Below, in pieces: positions 1 to 9,035 of a stretch of DNA of 64,000 nt (its first letter is position 1; the number at the start of each line of letters is the position of its first letter). The translations under genes and the position numbers were made by a program. The notes beneath the pieces were generated by a model that saw only the letters and a program-made list of their open reading frames with translations, did no database searches and had not been told where the DNA came from. Source of the stretch: Bacteroidota bacterium (GTDB lineage: Bacteria; Bacteroidota; Bacteroidia; Cytophagales; Spirosomataceae); the NCBI GenBank assembly GCA_020161355.1, contig JAIUOF010000002.1:434001-498000 (forward strand), in the 5' to 3' direction.

Positions 1-2
1 CC

Positions 3-860
3 AGAATAGTTGGCACCTCACAGCGATACTTAAAACATTTTAATGCTGTATTACATCTAGGTAAAACTTTTGAAAATGACCTTGAAGTCGTAGTAGGACA
101 AAATGTTGCCCGGGAGCTAAATCTGAAAATTGGAGATAAATTTGAGAGCACCCACGGGTATGATAAAGAAGCGGAAGAGCATCACGAAAAAAAATATGTA
201 GTAAAAGGCATCTTAAAATATAACAATTCAGTAATTGACAACCTTATCATCTGCAACTTATCAAGTATTTGGGCCATGCATGAGGAAAATTCTCATGAAG
301 CCGAATCTGAACACGAAAAAGAAGTAACCTGTGCTTTGGTAAAATTCAGAAATCCTCTGGGGCTTATCACAGTTCCCCGATTAATCAATCAGAATACCGT
401 CATGCAGGCCGCTCTGCCGGCAATAGAAATCAACCGCTTATTCAAGTTGATGGGAATTGGGGTAGATGCACTCAAATACCTCGCATTCGCAATAATTATA
501 ATTAGTGGAATCAGTGTATTTATTACGCTTTACAATGCTTTGAAAGAGAGAAAATATGAACTGGCTCTGATGCTCTCCATGGGCGGAAAAAGGTTCACAC
601 TTTTTATGATGTTACTATTGGAAGGAATTGTCCTTAGTCTCGCAGGCTGGATTTCAGGAATATTAATCAGTAAACTTGGGATATTTTTAGCTTCCGGCCT
701 ACTTTTCAAATCTTATCATTATTCTTTCGAACAAAATCTGCTTCAAAAAGAAGAAATATATTTATTGGTAGCAGCGTTAATAGTAGGTATTTTTGCATCG
801 TTGATACCAGCTGTTGGGATTTATAAAATAAACATTACAAAAACCCTGGCAAAAGACTGA
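3..860 (+). CDS. ABC transporter permease, MacB/FtsX type (5' end outside window)
   Basis: The frame is already open at the left edge, so the true start lies upstream; about 285 residues are visible. The first part resembles the MacB periplasmic core domain (motif VVGQNVARELNLKIGDKF). It is followed by an FtsX domain with about four hydrophobic segments and the typical cytoplasmic-loop motif LKERKYELALMLSMGG. Members of this family work with an ABC ATPase to move substrates or lipoproteins from the inner membrane or periplasm. A His/Glu-rich stretch (HEENSHEAESEHEKE, around 276-320) sits in the periplasmic part and could bind metal; that is inference. The ATG at 276 is an internal Met. The next gene follows after 30 bp and is probably co-transcribed. 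The substrate is unknown. Confidence 0.85.
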   Translation, partial: RIVGTSQRYLKHFNAVLHLGKTFENDLEVVVGQNVARELNLKIGDKFESTHGYDKEAEEHHEKKYVVKGILKYNNSVIDNLIICNLSSIWAMHEENSHEAESEHEKEVTCALVKFRNPLGLITVPRLINQNTVMQAALPAIEINRLFKLMGIGVDALKYLAFAIIIISGISVFITLYNALKERKYELALMLSMGGKRFTLFMMLLLEGIVLSLAGWISGILISKLGIFLASGLLFKSYHYSFEQNLLQKEEIYLLVAALIVGIFASLIPAVGIYKINITKTLAKD

Positions 861-890
861 TTTTGGTTAAATAAATCTTTAAAAATTTAA

Positions 891-1322
891 ATGAAAAAAA
901 TACTAATCATCATATTGATTCCTTTGATTGCAATGGCTTCTAATCCCATCAAAATTACCTGGGAAAGCCTGCGTGATGTGACTTTTAAGAAGAAATGGAA
1001 TGCAAAGGAGAATATGTTTGTGTTGGAGCCCTCTTTTGGATCCAAAGTTATGGCTTTGAAAGGTAAAACTGTAAGCCTGACAGGATACATGATACCGGTT
1101 GATGTGGATGCTAACTACTATGTACTTTCGGCCAATCCTTTTGCCAGTTGTTTTTTCTGTGGTCAGGCGGGGCCGGAATCAGTAGTCTCAGTAAAATTTA
1201 AGAATATTTCCAAAAGATTTAATACTGATGACCGGGTGACCATCAGCGGGATTTTCGTCCTAAATACTGACGATATCAATGAATTAAATTATATTTTAGA
1301 AAAAGCTGAACTCGATTTGTAA
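891..1322 (+). CDS. Secreted DUF3299-like protein
   Basis: 143 residues with a short N-terminal signal peptide (cleavage probably after residue 16-17). The centre carries GYMIPVD, followed by a Cys-containing segment ASCFFCGQAGPES with a CxxC pair. This arrangement resembles DUF3299-type proteins, which are periplasmic and often encoded near FtsX-type ABC permeases or metal-handling genes. It starts 30 bp after the permease stop, so the two are likely one operon and may act on the same substrate. The CxxC pair might bind metal or be redox-active. No biochemical function is known to me; the family assignment is from motif memory. Confidence 0.7.
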   Translation: MKKILIIILIPLIAMASNPIKITWESLRDVTFKKKWNAKENMFVLEPSFGSKVMALKGKTVSLTGYMIPVDVDANYYVLSANPFASCFFCGQAGPESVVSVKFKNISKRFNTDDRVTISGIFVLNTDDINELNYILEKAELDL

Positions 1323-1365
1323 AATTATTTTTTCAGAGAGCGTTTAATATTCAAAATCATACAAA

Positions 1366-1908
1366 ATGAAAAAGACTTTAATTTTCACCATTTTCTTTCT
1401 GAGTGTATTTAGTGTAAATTCATTTGCTCAAATCGAAAAAAACTGGGCATTAGGCTTAAAAGTGGGTGAACCTCTTGGCCTGAATATCAGAAAATATCTT
1501 CATTATGGTGAAAGAGCTTTCGATTTTAATATAGGAACTTACGGTTTTTTGATTGGAAGTAACAGAAACTATAAAAAAGACCCCCGATTTGATCAAACAG
1601 GTGTAAGTTTTCAGGGACTTTATCATTATTACAAAACACTTGGAAAAAATGAAAAAGTAGGTGTTTATTATGGTTACGGAGCTTTTTTTAATTTAAGAAA
1701 TGAAATTTTTATAGAGAATAATATCCGAAACAACGATATCAATCAATTTTCGATTGGACCTGCAGTAAATGCAGGTATAGAAATGGATATACCTGAAAAC
1801 GACCTTACAGTTTTCCTTGATGCTGGTGGATTTATGGAATTGGCTCCCAAGCCTCTTTTTGTGGCTCCTAGTCTTAACATTGGCCTTAGGGTAAATCTCG
1901 TAAAATAA
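1366..1908 (+). CDS. Secreted outer-membrane beta-barrel-like protein
   Basis: 180 residues. A clear signal peptide ends at about residue 22 (NSFAQ). The mature part has alternating polar and hydrophobic strands, many Gly/Tyr/Phe residues, and a C-terminal strand ending GLRVNLVK, consistent with a small outer-membrane barrel. It starts 43 bp after the DUF3299-like gene, so it may share its transcript. No specific family is recognised and the function is unknown. The barrel interpretation rests on composition, not on a matched motif. Confidence 0.65.
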   Translation: MKKTLIFTIFFLSVFSVNSFAQIEKNWALGLKVGEPLGLNIRKYLHYGERAFDFNIGTYGFLIGSNRNYKKDPRFDQTGVSFQGLYHYYKTLGKNEKVGVYYGYGAFFNLRNEIFIENNIRNNDINQFSIGPAVNAGIEMDIPENDLTVFLDAGGFMELAPKPLFVAPSLNIGLRVNLVK

Positions 1909-1974
1909 TTTTTCTGATCTTACAACCTTTTTATAATATTCTGCCTCCTACCATAGAACAAAATCCCTTGTCCT

Positions 1975-2307
1975 ATGGAAAAACTTTTACATCTTGTGGG
2001 AAAAAAGAGCATTTGCTCTTCAAAAATTATTCTGTTAAAGGCAGAGGTTAACTATTCACATTTATTCCTCACCGATGGTCGAAAAATCACCATTTCAAAA
2101 ACCTTAAAGGAGCTTGAAAAAAAATATTCTGATTTCGGCTTTTTCAGGCCTCACAAATCTTTTTTAATTAACATGGAGCATGTGGTTTCATATTCCCATC
2201 ATGACAACCGAAGAATCATTTTGACAAATAATTTTACAGCTGAAATCAGTAGAAGAAAACTACCGGAGTTTCTGGAAGAAAAAAACATAAAAAAAGCCCT
2301 CCGCTAA
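1975..2307 (+). CDS. Stand-alone LytTR DNA-binding domain protein
   Basis: 110 residues that are almost entirely one LytTR domain: the motif VNYSHLFLTDGRKITISKTL, then FFRPHKSFLINMEHV and a basic IILTNNFTAEISRRK stretch. LytTR domains bind short direct repeats in promoters and are usually fused to a response-regulator receiver domain. No receiver domain and no neighbouring histidine kinase is present, so this would act as a one-component or constitutive regulator. Its 3' end overlaps the terminator of the converging gltA gene. Targets are unknown. Confidence 0.85.
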   Translation: MEKLLHLVGKKSICSSKIILLKAEVNYSHLFLTDGRKITISKTLKELEKKYSDFGFFRPHKSFLINMEHVVSYSHHDNRRIILTNNFTAEISRRKLPEFLEEKNIKKALR

Positions 2308-2319
2308 AAGCAGAAGGCT
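2288..2319 (-). terminator. Rho-independent terminator of gltA
   Basis: Read on the minus strand, arms 2319-2309 and 2305-2295 form an 11-bp stem around a 3-base loop, followed by a run of U from the A-tract at 2288-2294. Two pairs are G-U, so the hairpin is complete only on the minus strand; the plus strand would have two C-A mismatches. It lies inside the last codons and just past the stop of the converging LytTR gene. Confidence 0.8.
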
Positions 2320-2340
2320 AAAACTTTGAGAAATATTTTA

Positions 2341-3624
2341 TTATCTTTTTGAGATTTCTACAAACTTCTTCCCAACGGGACCAGTATAAATCTGGCGAGG
2401 ACGTCCGATGGCTTGTTTTTGTTCTTTAAGCTCCATCCATTGGGCAATCCAGCCTGGTAAGCGGCCTATTGCAAACATTACTGTAAACATGTTGGTAGGG
2501 ATACCCAAAGCTCTGTAGATGATTCCTGAATAAAAGTCAACGTTTGGATACAATTTTCTTGAAACAAAATAATCGTCTTTCAAGGTTGCCTCTTCCAATC
2601 CTTTGGCGATTTCGAGAATCGGGTCGTTGATACCCAGTTTTTCTAAAACCTCATCAGCGGCTTTTTTGATGATTTTGGCTCTTGGGTCAAAGTTTTTATA
2701 AACTCTGTGTCCAAAACCAAACAAACGGAATCCGGAATTTTTATCTTTTGCTTTCTCGATATATTTCTGTACATCGCCACCATCATTCATAATCTCTTCA
2801 AGCATTTCTAAAACTTCCTGGTTGGCACCACCGTGTAGTGGTCCCCAAAGAGCAGAAATACCTGCAGAAATACTTGAATACAAGTTGGCTTTTGAAGAAC
2901 CTACAAGCCTTACGGTTGAAGTAGAACAGTTTTGCTCGTGATCAGCATGTAAGATCAAAAGTTTATTCAAAGCACTTGCAACCACCGGATCAACGGTATA
3001 TTCCTCCACCGGTAAAGCGAACATCATATTGAGGAAGTTTTCGCAATAGTCCAACTTATTTTTTGGATAATTCGGTGGATGTCCTTGTGATTTTTTGTAA
3101 GTCCAGGTAGCCAGAGTAGGGAATTTACCTAACAATCTCCTGATATGTAAATCAAGTGCCTCAGGTGAAAGATCTTTCGATAGCTCAGGATAAAAACCTG
3201 CCATTGCAACCACCAATGATGACATAACCCCCATTGGATGAGCATTTACAGGGAACCCATCAAAAATCTTCCTCATGTCTTCATTGACAAGCGAACGATA
3301 TTTTATTTCCTGAGTAAAATGTGCATACTGGTCAACTGTTGGCAATTCTCCATATATCAAAAGATAGGCTACTTCTAAAAATTCTGCTTTTTCAGCCAAA
3401 TCTTCAATATCATAACCTCTGTAATGTAAAATACCTTCCTCTCCATCCAAAAAAGTAATATCGCTGGTTGTGGAACCAGTATTTTTAAAACCTTCATCTA
3501 TTGTGATATAACCTGTTTTAGCTCTTAGGTTAGAGATGTCAATAGCCTTTTCACTTTCTGTGCCTTCGATAACAGGGAATTCGTATTCTTTCCCTTCAAT
3601 TATCATCTTTACCGACGTTTCCAT
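2341..3624 (-). CDS. gltA: Citrate synthase (type II)
   Basis: 427 residues, the usual length of the hexameric bacterial enzyme. It condenses oxaloacetate and acetyl-CoA to citrate at the entry of the TCA cycle, in the cytoplasm. All hallmark residues are visible: LHADHEQN near 225, the catalytic His in GPLHGGANQ (264), the second His in GFGHRVYKNFDPRA (306) and the Asp in YPNVDFYSG (about 364). It is a single gene, convergent with the LytTR gene, with a long AT-rich upstream region of about 360 bp. A candidate -7 box (CAAATCTA on the plus strand, 3833-3840) would give a leader of about 200 nt; that assignment is weak. Confidence 0.97.
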   Translation of the reverse strand: METSVKMIIEGKEYEFPVIEGTESEKAIDISNLRAKTGYITIDEGFKNTGSTTSDITFLDGEEGILHYRGYDIEDLAEKAEFLEVAYLLIYGELPTVDQYAHFTQEIKYRSLVNEDMRKIFDGFPVNAHPMGVMSSLVVAMAGFYPELSKDLSPEALDLHIRRLLGKFPTLATWTYKKSQGHPPNYPKNKLDYCENFLNMMFALPVEEYTVDPVVASALNKLLILHADHEQNCSTSTVRLVGSSKANLYSSISAGISALWGPLHGGANQEVLEMLEEIMNDGGDVQKYIEKAKDKNSGFRLFGFGHRVYKNFDPRAKIIKKAADEVLEKLGINDPILEIAKGLEEATLKDDYFVSRKLYPNVDFYSGIIYRALGIPTNMFTVMFAIGRLPGWIAQWMELKEQKQAIGRPRQIYTGPVGKKFVEISKR

Positions 3625-3942
3625 ATATTATATTTTCTTACAATTAAGCTTTATTAGAAATTGAATAATGTGCCAATTTACTTAAAATAGTACAAAATAC
3701 AAACTAATTAAATAAATTAAATTTGAGGGCTTTTCATTTAAATATCGACTAGTTTCTATTTAATTACAACATAATTAACAATTTATAGCCAAAAAAGTTT
3801 TCTTGAATTAGTACTATTTTTACAAATCTAACTACTTTTTAATATCTAATCGATTAATTTGATATTTCTGAGAGAAATTGAATTTTCAAAAAAACAAACA
3901 ATTACTTTTTGGGGCAAAATATTATTTCTTAAAATAAAAAAT
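3625..3942. other. AT-rich spacer upstream of gltA
   Basis: About 320 bp without a credible ORF or structured RNA. It must hold the minus-strand gltA promoter; the only TAnnTTTG-type box found is at 3833-3840, without a clear -33 element. I see nothing else here. Confidence 0.5.
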
Positions 3943-3968
3943 AAAAGCCGGATCAATGACCCGGCTTT
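3931..3968 (-). terminator. Terminator of the pheT-zapA-rny transcript
   Basis: An 8-bp GC-containing stem (3961-3968 with 3944-3951) encloses a 9-base loop and is followed on the minus strand by an almost pure U-tract. It sits 22 bp beyond the rny stop codon. Confidence 0.85.
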
Positions 3969-3989
3969 AAAATTTGATTTTTTTTGAAA

Positions 3990-5555
3990 TTATTTAGCAT
4001 AATTAACTGCTCTCATCTCCCTTATCACACATACTTTAATCTGACCGGGATATTGCATTTCCTTTTCTATTCTTTGAGAAATATTGAACGACATCATGCC
4101 TGCATCGTCATCACTGATATTTTCAGCATCAACGATTACTCTCAACTCTCTACCGGCCTGAATAGCATAACATTTTTCAACACCTTTGAACGAAAGAGCC
4201 AAATCTTCAAGATCACGAAGTCGACGGGCGTAAGATTCCATCATTTCACGACGAGCACCTGGTCTTGAGCCTGAAATCGCATCACAAACCTGAACTATCG
4301 GAGAAATAAGGCTTGTCATCTCAATTTCGTCGTGGTGGGCACCAATGGCATTGCATACTTCGGGATTCTCCTTGTATTTTTTGGCCATTTCCATTCCAAG
4401 TATTGCGTGTGGCAAATCTGACTCTTCGTGATTAACCTTACCAATATCGTGCAGGAGCCCGGCTCTTTTTGCCAGCTTCACATTTAGACCCATTTCAGCT
4501 GCCATGGTAGCACAAAGCTTTGCAACCTCTCTGGAGTGCTGTAACAAGTTTTGCCCATAAGACGACCTGAATCTCATCCTGCCCACCATTCTGATGAGTT
4601 CGGGATGTAAACCATGAATGCCCAAATCAATGACTGTCCTCTCCCCTATTTCAATGATTTCATTGTCGATATCTTTACGGGTTTTGTTTACGATCTCCTC
4701 AATACGTGCCGGGTGAATACGACCATCTTGTACCAGACGATGCATTGACAACCTGGCAACTTCTCTTCTTACTGGGTCGAAGCTGGAAATTACAATTGCT
4801 TCAGGGGTATCATCCACAATGATTTCCACTCCCGTGGCAGCCTCCAGAGCCCTGATATTTCTACCTTCACGACCGATGATTTTACCTTTAATCTCATCAC
4901 TTTCGATATTAAATACCGAGACACAGTTCTCAATGGCTTGCTCGGCGGCGGTTCTTTGAATTGTTTCGATGACCACCTTTTTGGCTTCTTTTGTAGCAGA
5001 AAGTTTCGCTTCTTCGATTGACTGTTTGATAAAGCTCGATGCTTTAGCTTCAGCTTCTTGCTTGAGGGCATCAACAAGCTGTTGCTTAGCCTGCTCAGCA
5101 GTGAGATTGGCAATTTTTTCTAATTGAGAAACCTGCTGTTGATGCATTTTTTCGGCCTCTTCACGCTTTTTGTTGGCTAGTTCGATTTGTTCAGAAAGCT
5201 TGGTGTTTTTGGCAGTTAATTCAGACTCCAGCCTTTTGGTTTGTTCCAACTGCTGGGTAACCTGTTGCTGCATTTGCCTTACTTTTTGCTCATTCTGGAT
5301 GATGGTGTTTTTCTTCTGATTTGCATCATCTTCAAATTCAGATTTAAGTTTAAGAAAATGCTCTTTAGCTTCCAACATTTTGTCTTTTTTGATGTTTTCG
5401 GCGTTGCTTTGAGCAATTCTAATAATCTCCTGTGCTTTTTTGTTGCCTTCTTCTTCGTGGTCAGCGAGAGTTTTTTTCATCATGCTTTTGCCAATGAAAA
5501 AACCTACGCCCACTCCAATAGCGAGTCCAATAATAACTAATAGGTAATCTGACAT
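3990..5555 (-). CDS. rny: Ribonuclease Y
   Basis: 521 residues in the standard RNase Y order: an N-terminal membrane anchor (residues about 3-22), a long charged coiled coil (about 25-190), a KH RNA-binding domain ([17 protein letters not shown], about 220) and an HD phosphohydrolase domain with LLHDIGK (about 370). RNase Y is a membrane-anchored endoribonuclease that starts mRNA decay. It is the last gene of a minus-strand group with pheT, a coiled-coil gene and zapA, 82 bp after zapA, and ends at a good terminator. Length and domains are complete. Confidence 0.97.
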   Translation of the reverse strand: MSDYLLVIIGLAIGVGVGFFIGKSMMKKTLADHEEEGNKKAQEIIRIAQSNAENIKKDKMLEAKEHFLKLKSEFEDDANQKKNTIIQNEQKVRQMQQQVTQQLEQTKRLESELTAKNTKLSEQIELANKKREEAEKMHQQQVSQLEKIANLTAEQAKQQLVDALKQEAEAKASSFIKQSIEEAKLSATKEAKKVVIETIQRTAAEQAIENCVSVFNIESDEIKGKIIGREGRNIRALEAATGVEIIVDDTPEAIVISSFDPVRREVARLSMHRLVQDGRIHPARIEEIVNKTRKDIDNEIIEIGERTVIDLGIHGLHPELIRMVGRMRFRSSYGQNLLQHSREVAKLCATMAAEMGLNVKLAKRAGLLHDIGKVNHEESDLPHAILGMEMAKKYKENPEVCNAIGAHHDEIEMTSLISPIVQVCDAISGSRPGARREMMESYARRLRDLEDLALSFKGVEKCYAIQAGRELRVIVDAENISDDDAGMMSFNISQRIEKEMQYPGQIKVCVIREMRAVNYAK

Positions 5556-5637
5556 TTTTCTAAAATTTAGATACTTGAATCAATACCTGAAAATATTCAG
5601 ATATAATATCAAGATAAAGGAGAAAAAAGAGCGTGGG

Positions 5638-5925
5638 TCAATTATCAAATCTTTTCTGGATATTTTCCAACCTGTCTTGCACTTCGTTTTTCAAGCTTTG
5701 ATAATTTTCATTGATTTTCAAAGCATCAACTACGGCCTCCACCGCCAAAACAGAAATTAATTTGGCAGAGTTGGCGAAAGCTGAGTGTTCACGGGCAAGT
5801 GCGGCAAAGCGGCTATTCAATATCTCATTTGCATCTCTAAAAAAAGGCTCCTCATGTCTTTTCACTAAAAAAGAAATCTGCTCTCCATTGAGCTTGACCA
5901 CAACACGTGTTTTTTCAGATTCCAT
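5638..5925 (-). CDS. zapA: Cell division protein ZapA
   Basis: 95 residues. The N-terminal half (VVVKLNGEQISFLVKRHEEPFFRDA) opens as the ZapA globular head and the C-terminal half is a helical coiled coil, matching the small FtsZ-ring-associated protein ZapA. ZapA bundles FtsZ filaments at mid-cell. It lies between a small coiled-coil gene (17 bp upstream) and rny, a gene order I recall as common in Bacteroidota. Identification is by fold pattern and context. Confidence 0.88.
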   Translation of the reverse strand: MESEKTRVVVKLNGEQISFLVKRHEEPFFRDANEILNSRFAALAREHSAFANSAKLISVLAVEAVVDALKINENYQSLKNEVQDRLENIQKRFDN

Positions 5926-5942
5926 TTTTAAGAAAGCAAATA

Positions 5943-6329
5943 TTATTCTTCTAACTGACTAATACAATCGTCTATTTCTTCTATTAATAACCCTATTATA
6001 TCTTTAAGATTTTGATGGGTTATCTCTTTATCTTCAATATCGGATACAATCTTAACAATTTTATTTCTAATTAGAAAGTTTTGGGGGATTATTCTGTTTT
6101 GATTTTCCAATTTTTGATTTAACTCCCGTATTTCTTCTTTCAGAAACTGATTGCTCTTTTTCAGGTTTTTGGTTTCACTGCTGAGCTGTTCTTTTTCATA
6201 TTCTAGCCCAACAATAATGTTTTTTTGGCTCCTGATCTGGGCATTGAGGCTGTCAATCTTTCCCAGGATTGCTTCAAATCCTGAGAGCATAAATGCATTC
6301 TCTTTTTCAAAATCAGAGCTCCCGACCAT
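5943..6329 (-). CDS. Coiled-coil protein between pheT and zapA
   Basis: 128 residues, mostly heptad-rich coiled coil (about 15-85) rich in Lys, Glu, Asn and Gln, then a short helical tail. It starts one base after the pheT stop and ends 17 bp before zapA, so all three are almost certainly co-transcribed and translationally coupled. No named family is recognised. The position beside zapA suggests a ZapB-like or ZapA-partner division role, which is inference only. Confidence 0.75.
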   Translation of the reverse strand: MVGSSDFEKENAFMLSGFEAILGKIDSLNAQIRSQKNIIVGLEYEKEQLSSETKNLKKSNQFLKEEIRELNQKLENQNRIIPQNFLIRNKIVKIVSDIEDKEITHQNLKDIIGLLIEEIDDCISQLEE

Positions 6330-6330
6330 A

Positions 6331-8751
6331 CTATTTTCTGATTATGGCACCATTTTCTTTTTCAAAAGCCAGCATCAACCGCTGCATCGTTTTGTCAATT
6401 TGTTGATCATTCAGGGTTTTTTCTGTATCCTGTAAAATAAAACTTACAGAATATGATTTTTGACCTGCATCAAGCTTATCACCTTTATAAACGTCAAAAA
6501 CATTTACCTGTTTCAAGATTTTCTTCTCGGTGTTCAATGCAGTTTTTCTTATTTGATCAAAAGAAATTTCATCATTGATTACCAAAGAAAGATCGCGTCG
6601 AACTTCGGGGAATTTTGGAATTTCGGTAAACTGGAAGTCTGCACTATAAACTTTTTGTAATAAATCCCAGTCAAACTCAGCATAATAAACGTTTTGCTTA
6701 ATATCAGCAGTTTTTTTGATTTGAGCAGACACTTTCCCAACGGTACAAAGAAGTTTTGAACGGGTAGATATTTCCAAACCGTATTCAAATCGGGGGTCGG
6801 AGGTTTCTGCCGACTCGGTTTTATAAACTTTCATGGCATCAAATACCTGATGTATAACCTGATAAATATCGTTGAAAGCTACTTGCCGGCTCTTCTGACT
6901 CCAGGTTTCAGACTGACTATTGCCCGTAATCCATATTCCTAAAACACTCTTTTCTTTTATTTTGCTTACACCTTCCTGTGCCACTTTCAGATAAGTACGC
7001 CCAAACTCGAAAAACCGGAGGTCACGGTTACGGCGGTTGATATTGTACACGAGAGCATTGAGGCCTGAAAAAATCAAGGTGCTACGCATTTGAGAGAGCT
7101 CTTCACTCAGCGGATTCAGCAATTTCACAATTTCTTCTTCAGCATGTGACCCTACATTTTCGGCAGGCCTTACAATAGACAAAGATTGAATCTCATTAAA
7201 TCCAGCTGCTGCCAGAGACATTGATAGATTTACTCTGAGATTCTCGGTATCTTTTTCAGGAAAATCGGAAATAAAATCGGAACTTAAATGCTCAGAAAGC
7301 TCGACATTGTCAAAACCATATATCCTTAAAATCTCCTCAACCACATCGGCCTCACGTGTAACATCTACCCGATACGGCGGCACTGAAACCCTAATTTCAG
7401 TTTCATTTTTAGATAAAATATTAATATCAAGGCTATTCAAAATGCTTTCAATCAAGTCATTTTCGAGGCTTTTCCCGATTAGTCGGTCAATATTTTTCTT
7501 TTTTAGTAAAATATCAAAATTCTTAATCGGTTCAGGATAAAAATCAATGAGATTACTGCTGATAGCACCACCTGCTATTTCAAGAATTAACTTGGCTGCC
7601 AATCTTATCGCGTAAGCCGGCATATTGGGGTCAGTTCCCCGCTCATATCTGAAAGAAGCGTCGGTCTTGAGACTATGTGAAGTGGCCGATTTTCTCACTA
7701 CATCGGGATTAAAGTAGGCTACTTCAAGAAAAAGATTGGAAGTATTTTCACTTACCCCTGTTCGATTACCCCCAAAAACACCTGCAATACCGACCGGGCC
7801 TTCTCCATCAGATATGATAAGATCAGAGGCATTAAGCTTTCTTTCAACACCATCAAGGGTAATGATTTTTGCATTTTCACCGGCCCTTTTCACCAAAATT
7901 TCCGAACCCTTAATAAGGTCAGCGTCGTAAATATGCATCGGCTGGCCCAGGTAGTGACAGATATAATTGCTGATATCGACGATATTATTGATGCTATTTA
8001 CACCAATCGTATTGAGAAATGATTTCAACCATTGCGGTGAATCTGAGACTTTTACACCTGAAATTTCGAGAGCACAAAATCTTGGACAGGCACTGGAATC
8101 TTTAACATTCAGATTAATTTTATTAAAACTGTTACCAGCTTTAAAATCCTCAACTGATGGTAAAGTTAAATCTCCACCCAGAGCAGCTTTTATGTCACGG
8201 GCTACACCAAGATGAGATGCCGCATCGGCTCTGTTGGGTGTAAGTCCGATTTCAATTTCATAATCTGCCTCAAGGTTAAAATACTTTGCAGCATGAGTAC
8301 CATTGGGCAACTCGGTATCGAGCACCATTATGCCAGCATGTGAATGGCCCAGACCAATCTCGTCTTCGGCACAGAGCATCCCCTCCGAAACAGTTCCTCT
8401 TATTTTTGATTTTTTGATTATAAAAGACTCTCCATCAGAGGGATAAAGCGTGGCTCCAACAGTTGCAACAACGACTTTTTGTCCTGCTGCTACGTTGGGT
8501 GCTCCGCATACAATATCAAGTAAATCACCCGTACCGGCATCTACTCTTGTAACACTTAGTTTATCGGCATCGGGATGCTTGGCACATTCTACCACAGTAC
8601 CTATCACCAGGCCATCAAGTCCACCTTTAACAGCATTAACCTTTTCAATCCCTTCAACTTCGAGTCCGGTAGAAGTCAAAATTACACCCAAATCCTCCGG
8701 ACTATGATCAAACGCAATTAATGTTTTGAGATGGTTATAAGATACTTTCAT
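6331..8751 (-). CDS. pheT: Phenylalanyl-tRNA synthetase beta subunit
   Basis: 806 residues, full length. Domains in order: an EMAP-type tRNA-binding domain (about 40-150, with GLVIGTVVECAKHPDADKLS), B3/B4 editing domain (about 210-390), B5 domain (about 410-480, VSVPPYRVDVTREADVVEEI), the catalytic-like core, and a C-terminal FDX-ACB anticodon-binding domain beginning near EIPKFPEVRRDLSLVIND. With PheS it charges tRNA-Phe. pheS is not in this window. First gene of the pheT-coiled coil-zapA-rny unit. Confidence 0.97.
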   Translation of the reverse strand: MKVSYNHLKTLIAFDHSPEDLGVILTSTGLEVEGIEKVNAVKGGLDGLVIGTVVECAKHPDADKLSVTRVDAGTGDLLDIVCGAPNVAAGQKVVVATVGATLYPSDGESFIIKKSKIRGTVSEGMLCAEDEIGLGHSHAGIMVLDTELPNGTHAAKYFNLEADYEIEIGLTPNRADAASHLGVARDIKAALGGDLTLPSVEDFKAGNSFNKINLNVKDSSACPRFCALEISGVKVSDSPQWLKSFLNTIGVNSINNIVDISNYICHYLGQPMHIYDADLIKGSEILVKRAGENAKIITLDGVERKLNASDLIISDGEGPVGIAGVFGGNRTGVSENTSNLFLEVAYFNPDVVRKSATSHSLKTDASFRYERGTDPNMPAYAIRLAAKLILEIAGGAISSNLIDFYPEPIKNFDILLKKKNIDRLIGKSLENDLIESILNSLDINILSKNETEIRVSVPPYRVDVTREADVVEEILRIYGFDNVELSEHLSSDFISDFPEKDTENLRVNLSMSLAAAGFNEIQSLSIVRPAENVGSHAEEEIVKLLNPLSEELSQMRSTLIFSGLNALVYNINRRNRDLRFFEFGRTYLKVAQEGVSKIKEKSVLGIWITGNSQSETWSQKSRQVAFNDIYQVIHQVFDAMKVYKTESAETSDPRFEYGLEISTRSKLLCTVGKVSAQIKKTADIKQNVYYAEFDWDLLQKVYSADFQFTEIPKFPEVRRDLSLVINDEISFDQIRKTALNTEKKILKQVNVFDVYKGDKLDAGQKSYSVSFILQDTEKTLNDQQIDKTMQRLMLAFEKENGAIIRK

Positions 8752-9001
8752 ATTACGCTATTCTTCAAAATCAGCAATTTGGGCAAAAGATTGCTCTGTT
8801 TACTGCATTTTTGAGAGTTTTTTTGAATATTATTAAAAAATTTGACTCGAAAAATAAATTAAGAATCAGTTTGCAAAGATAACCAAATAAGACAAATTTT
8901 TTGTGGTGAATTTCTGCTAAAATGTATGATGTAAGATTTTCTACCCCTCTTTCAATCAAAATTCCTGACTCAAAAAGTTAGTTTTTTGTAAAATTATAAA
9001 A
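8752..9001. other. Spacer upstream of pheT
   Basis: About 250 bp between pheT and the candidate small-RNA promoter. It contains the pheT -7 box. A 62-codon minus-strand ORF at 8771-8959 has no recognisable protein character and spans the promoter box; I do not call it. Confidence 0.5.
8874..8881 (-). promoter_or_regulatory. Candidate -7 box for pheT
   Basis: Reads TATCTTTG on the minus strand and fits the Bacteroidota -7 consensus TAnnTTTG. It would give a leader of about 115 nt. No -33 TTG at the usual spacing is seen. Confidence 0.35.
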
Positions 9002-9030
9002 TTTGTATCCGTTGGGTAAGTATAATTTTG
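9002..9030 (+). promoter_or_regulatory. Promoter of candidate small RNA
   Basis: Plus-strand TTTG (9002-9005), a 17-bp spacer and TAATTTTG (9023-9030) match the Bacteroidota vegetative promoter (TTTG...TAnnTTTG). Transcription should start near 9036. There is no plus-strand gene downstream until 15024. Confidence 0.5.
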
Positions 9031-9035
9031 GAATA

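Noticed and set aside
5241..5540. Phe-rich plus-strand ORF
   Set aside because: Antisense to the Lys/Glu-rich coiled coil of rny; the hydrophobic look is a coding artefact.
8771..8959. 62-codon minus-strand ORF upstream of pheT
   Set aside because: AT-rich, no recognisable protein character, and it spans the pheT -7 box.
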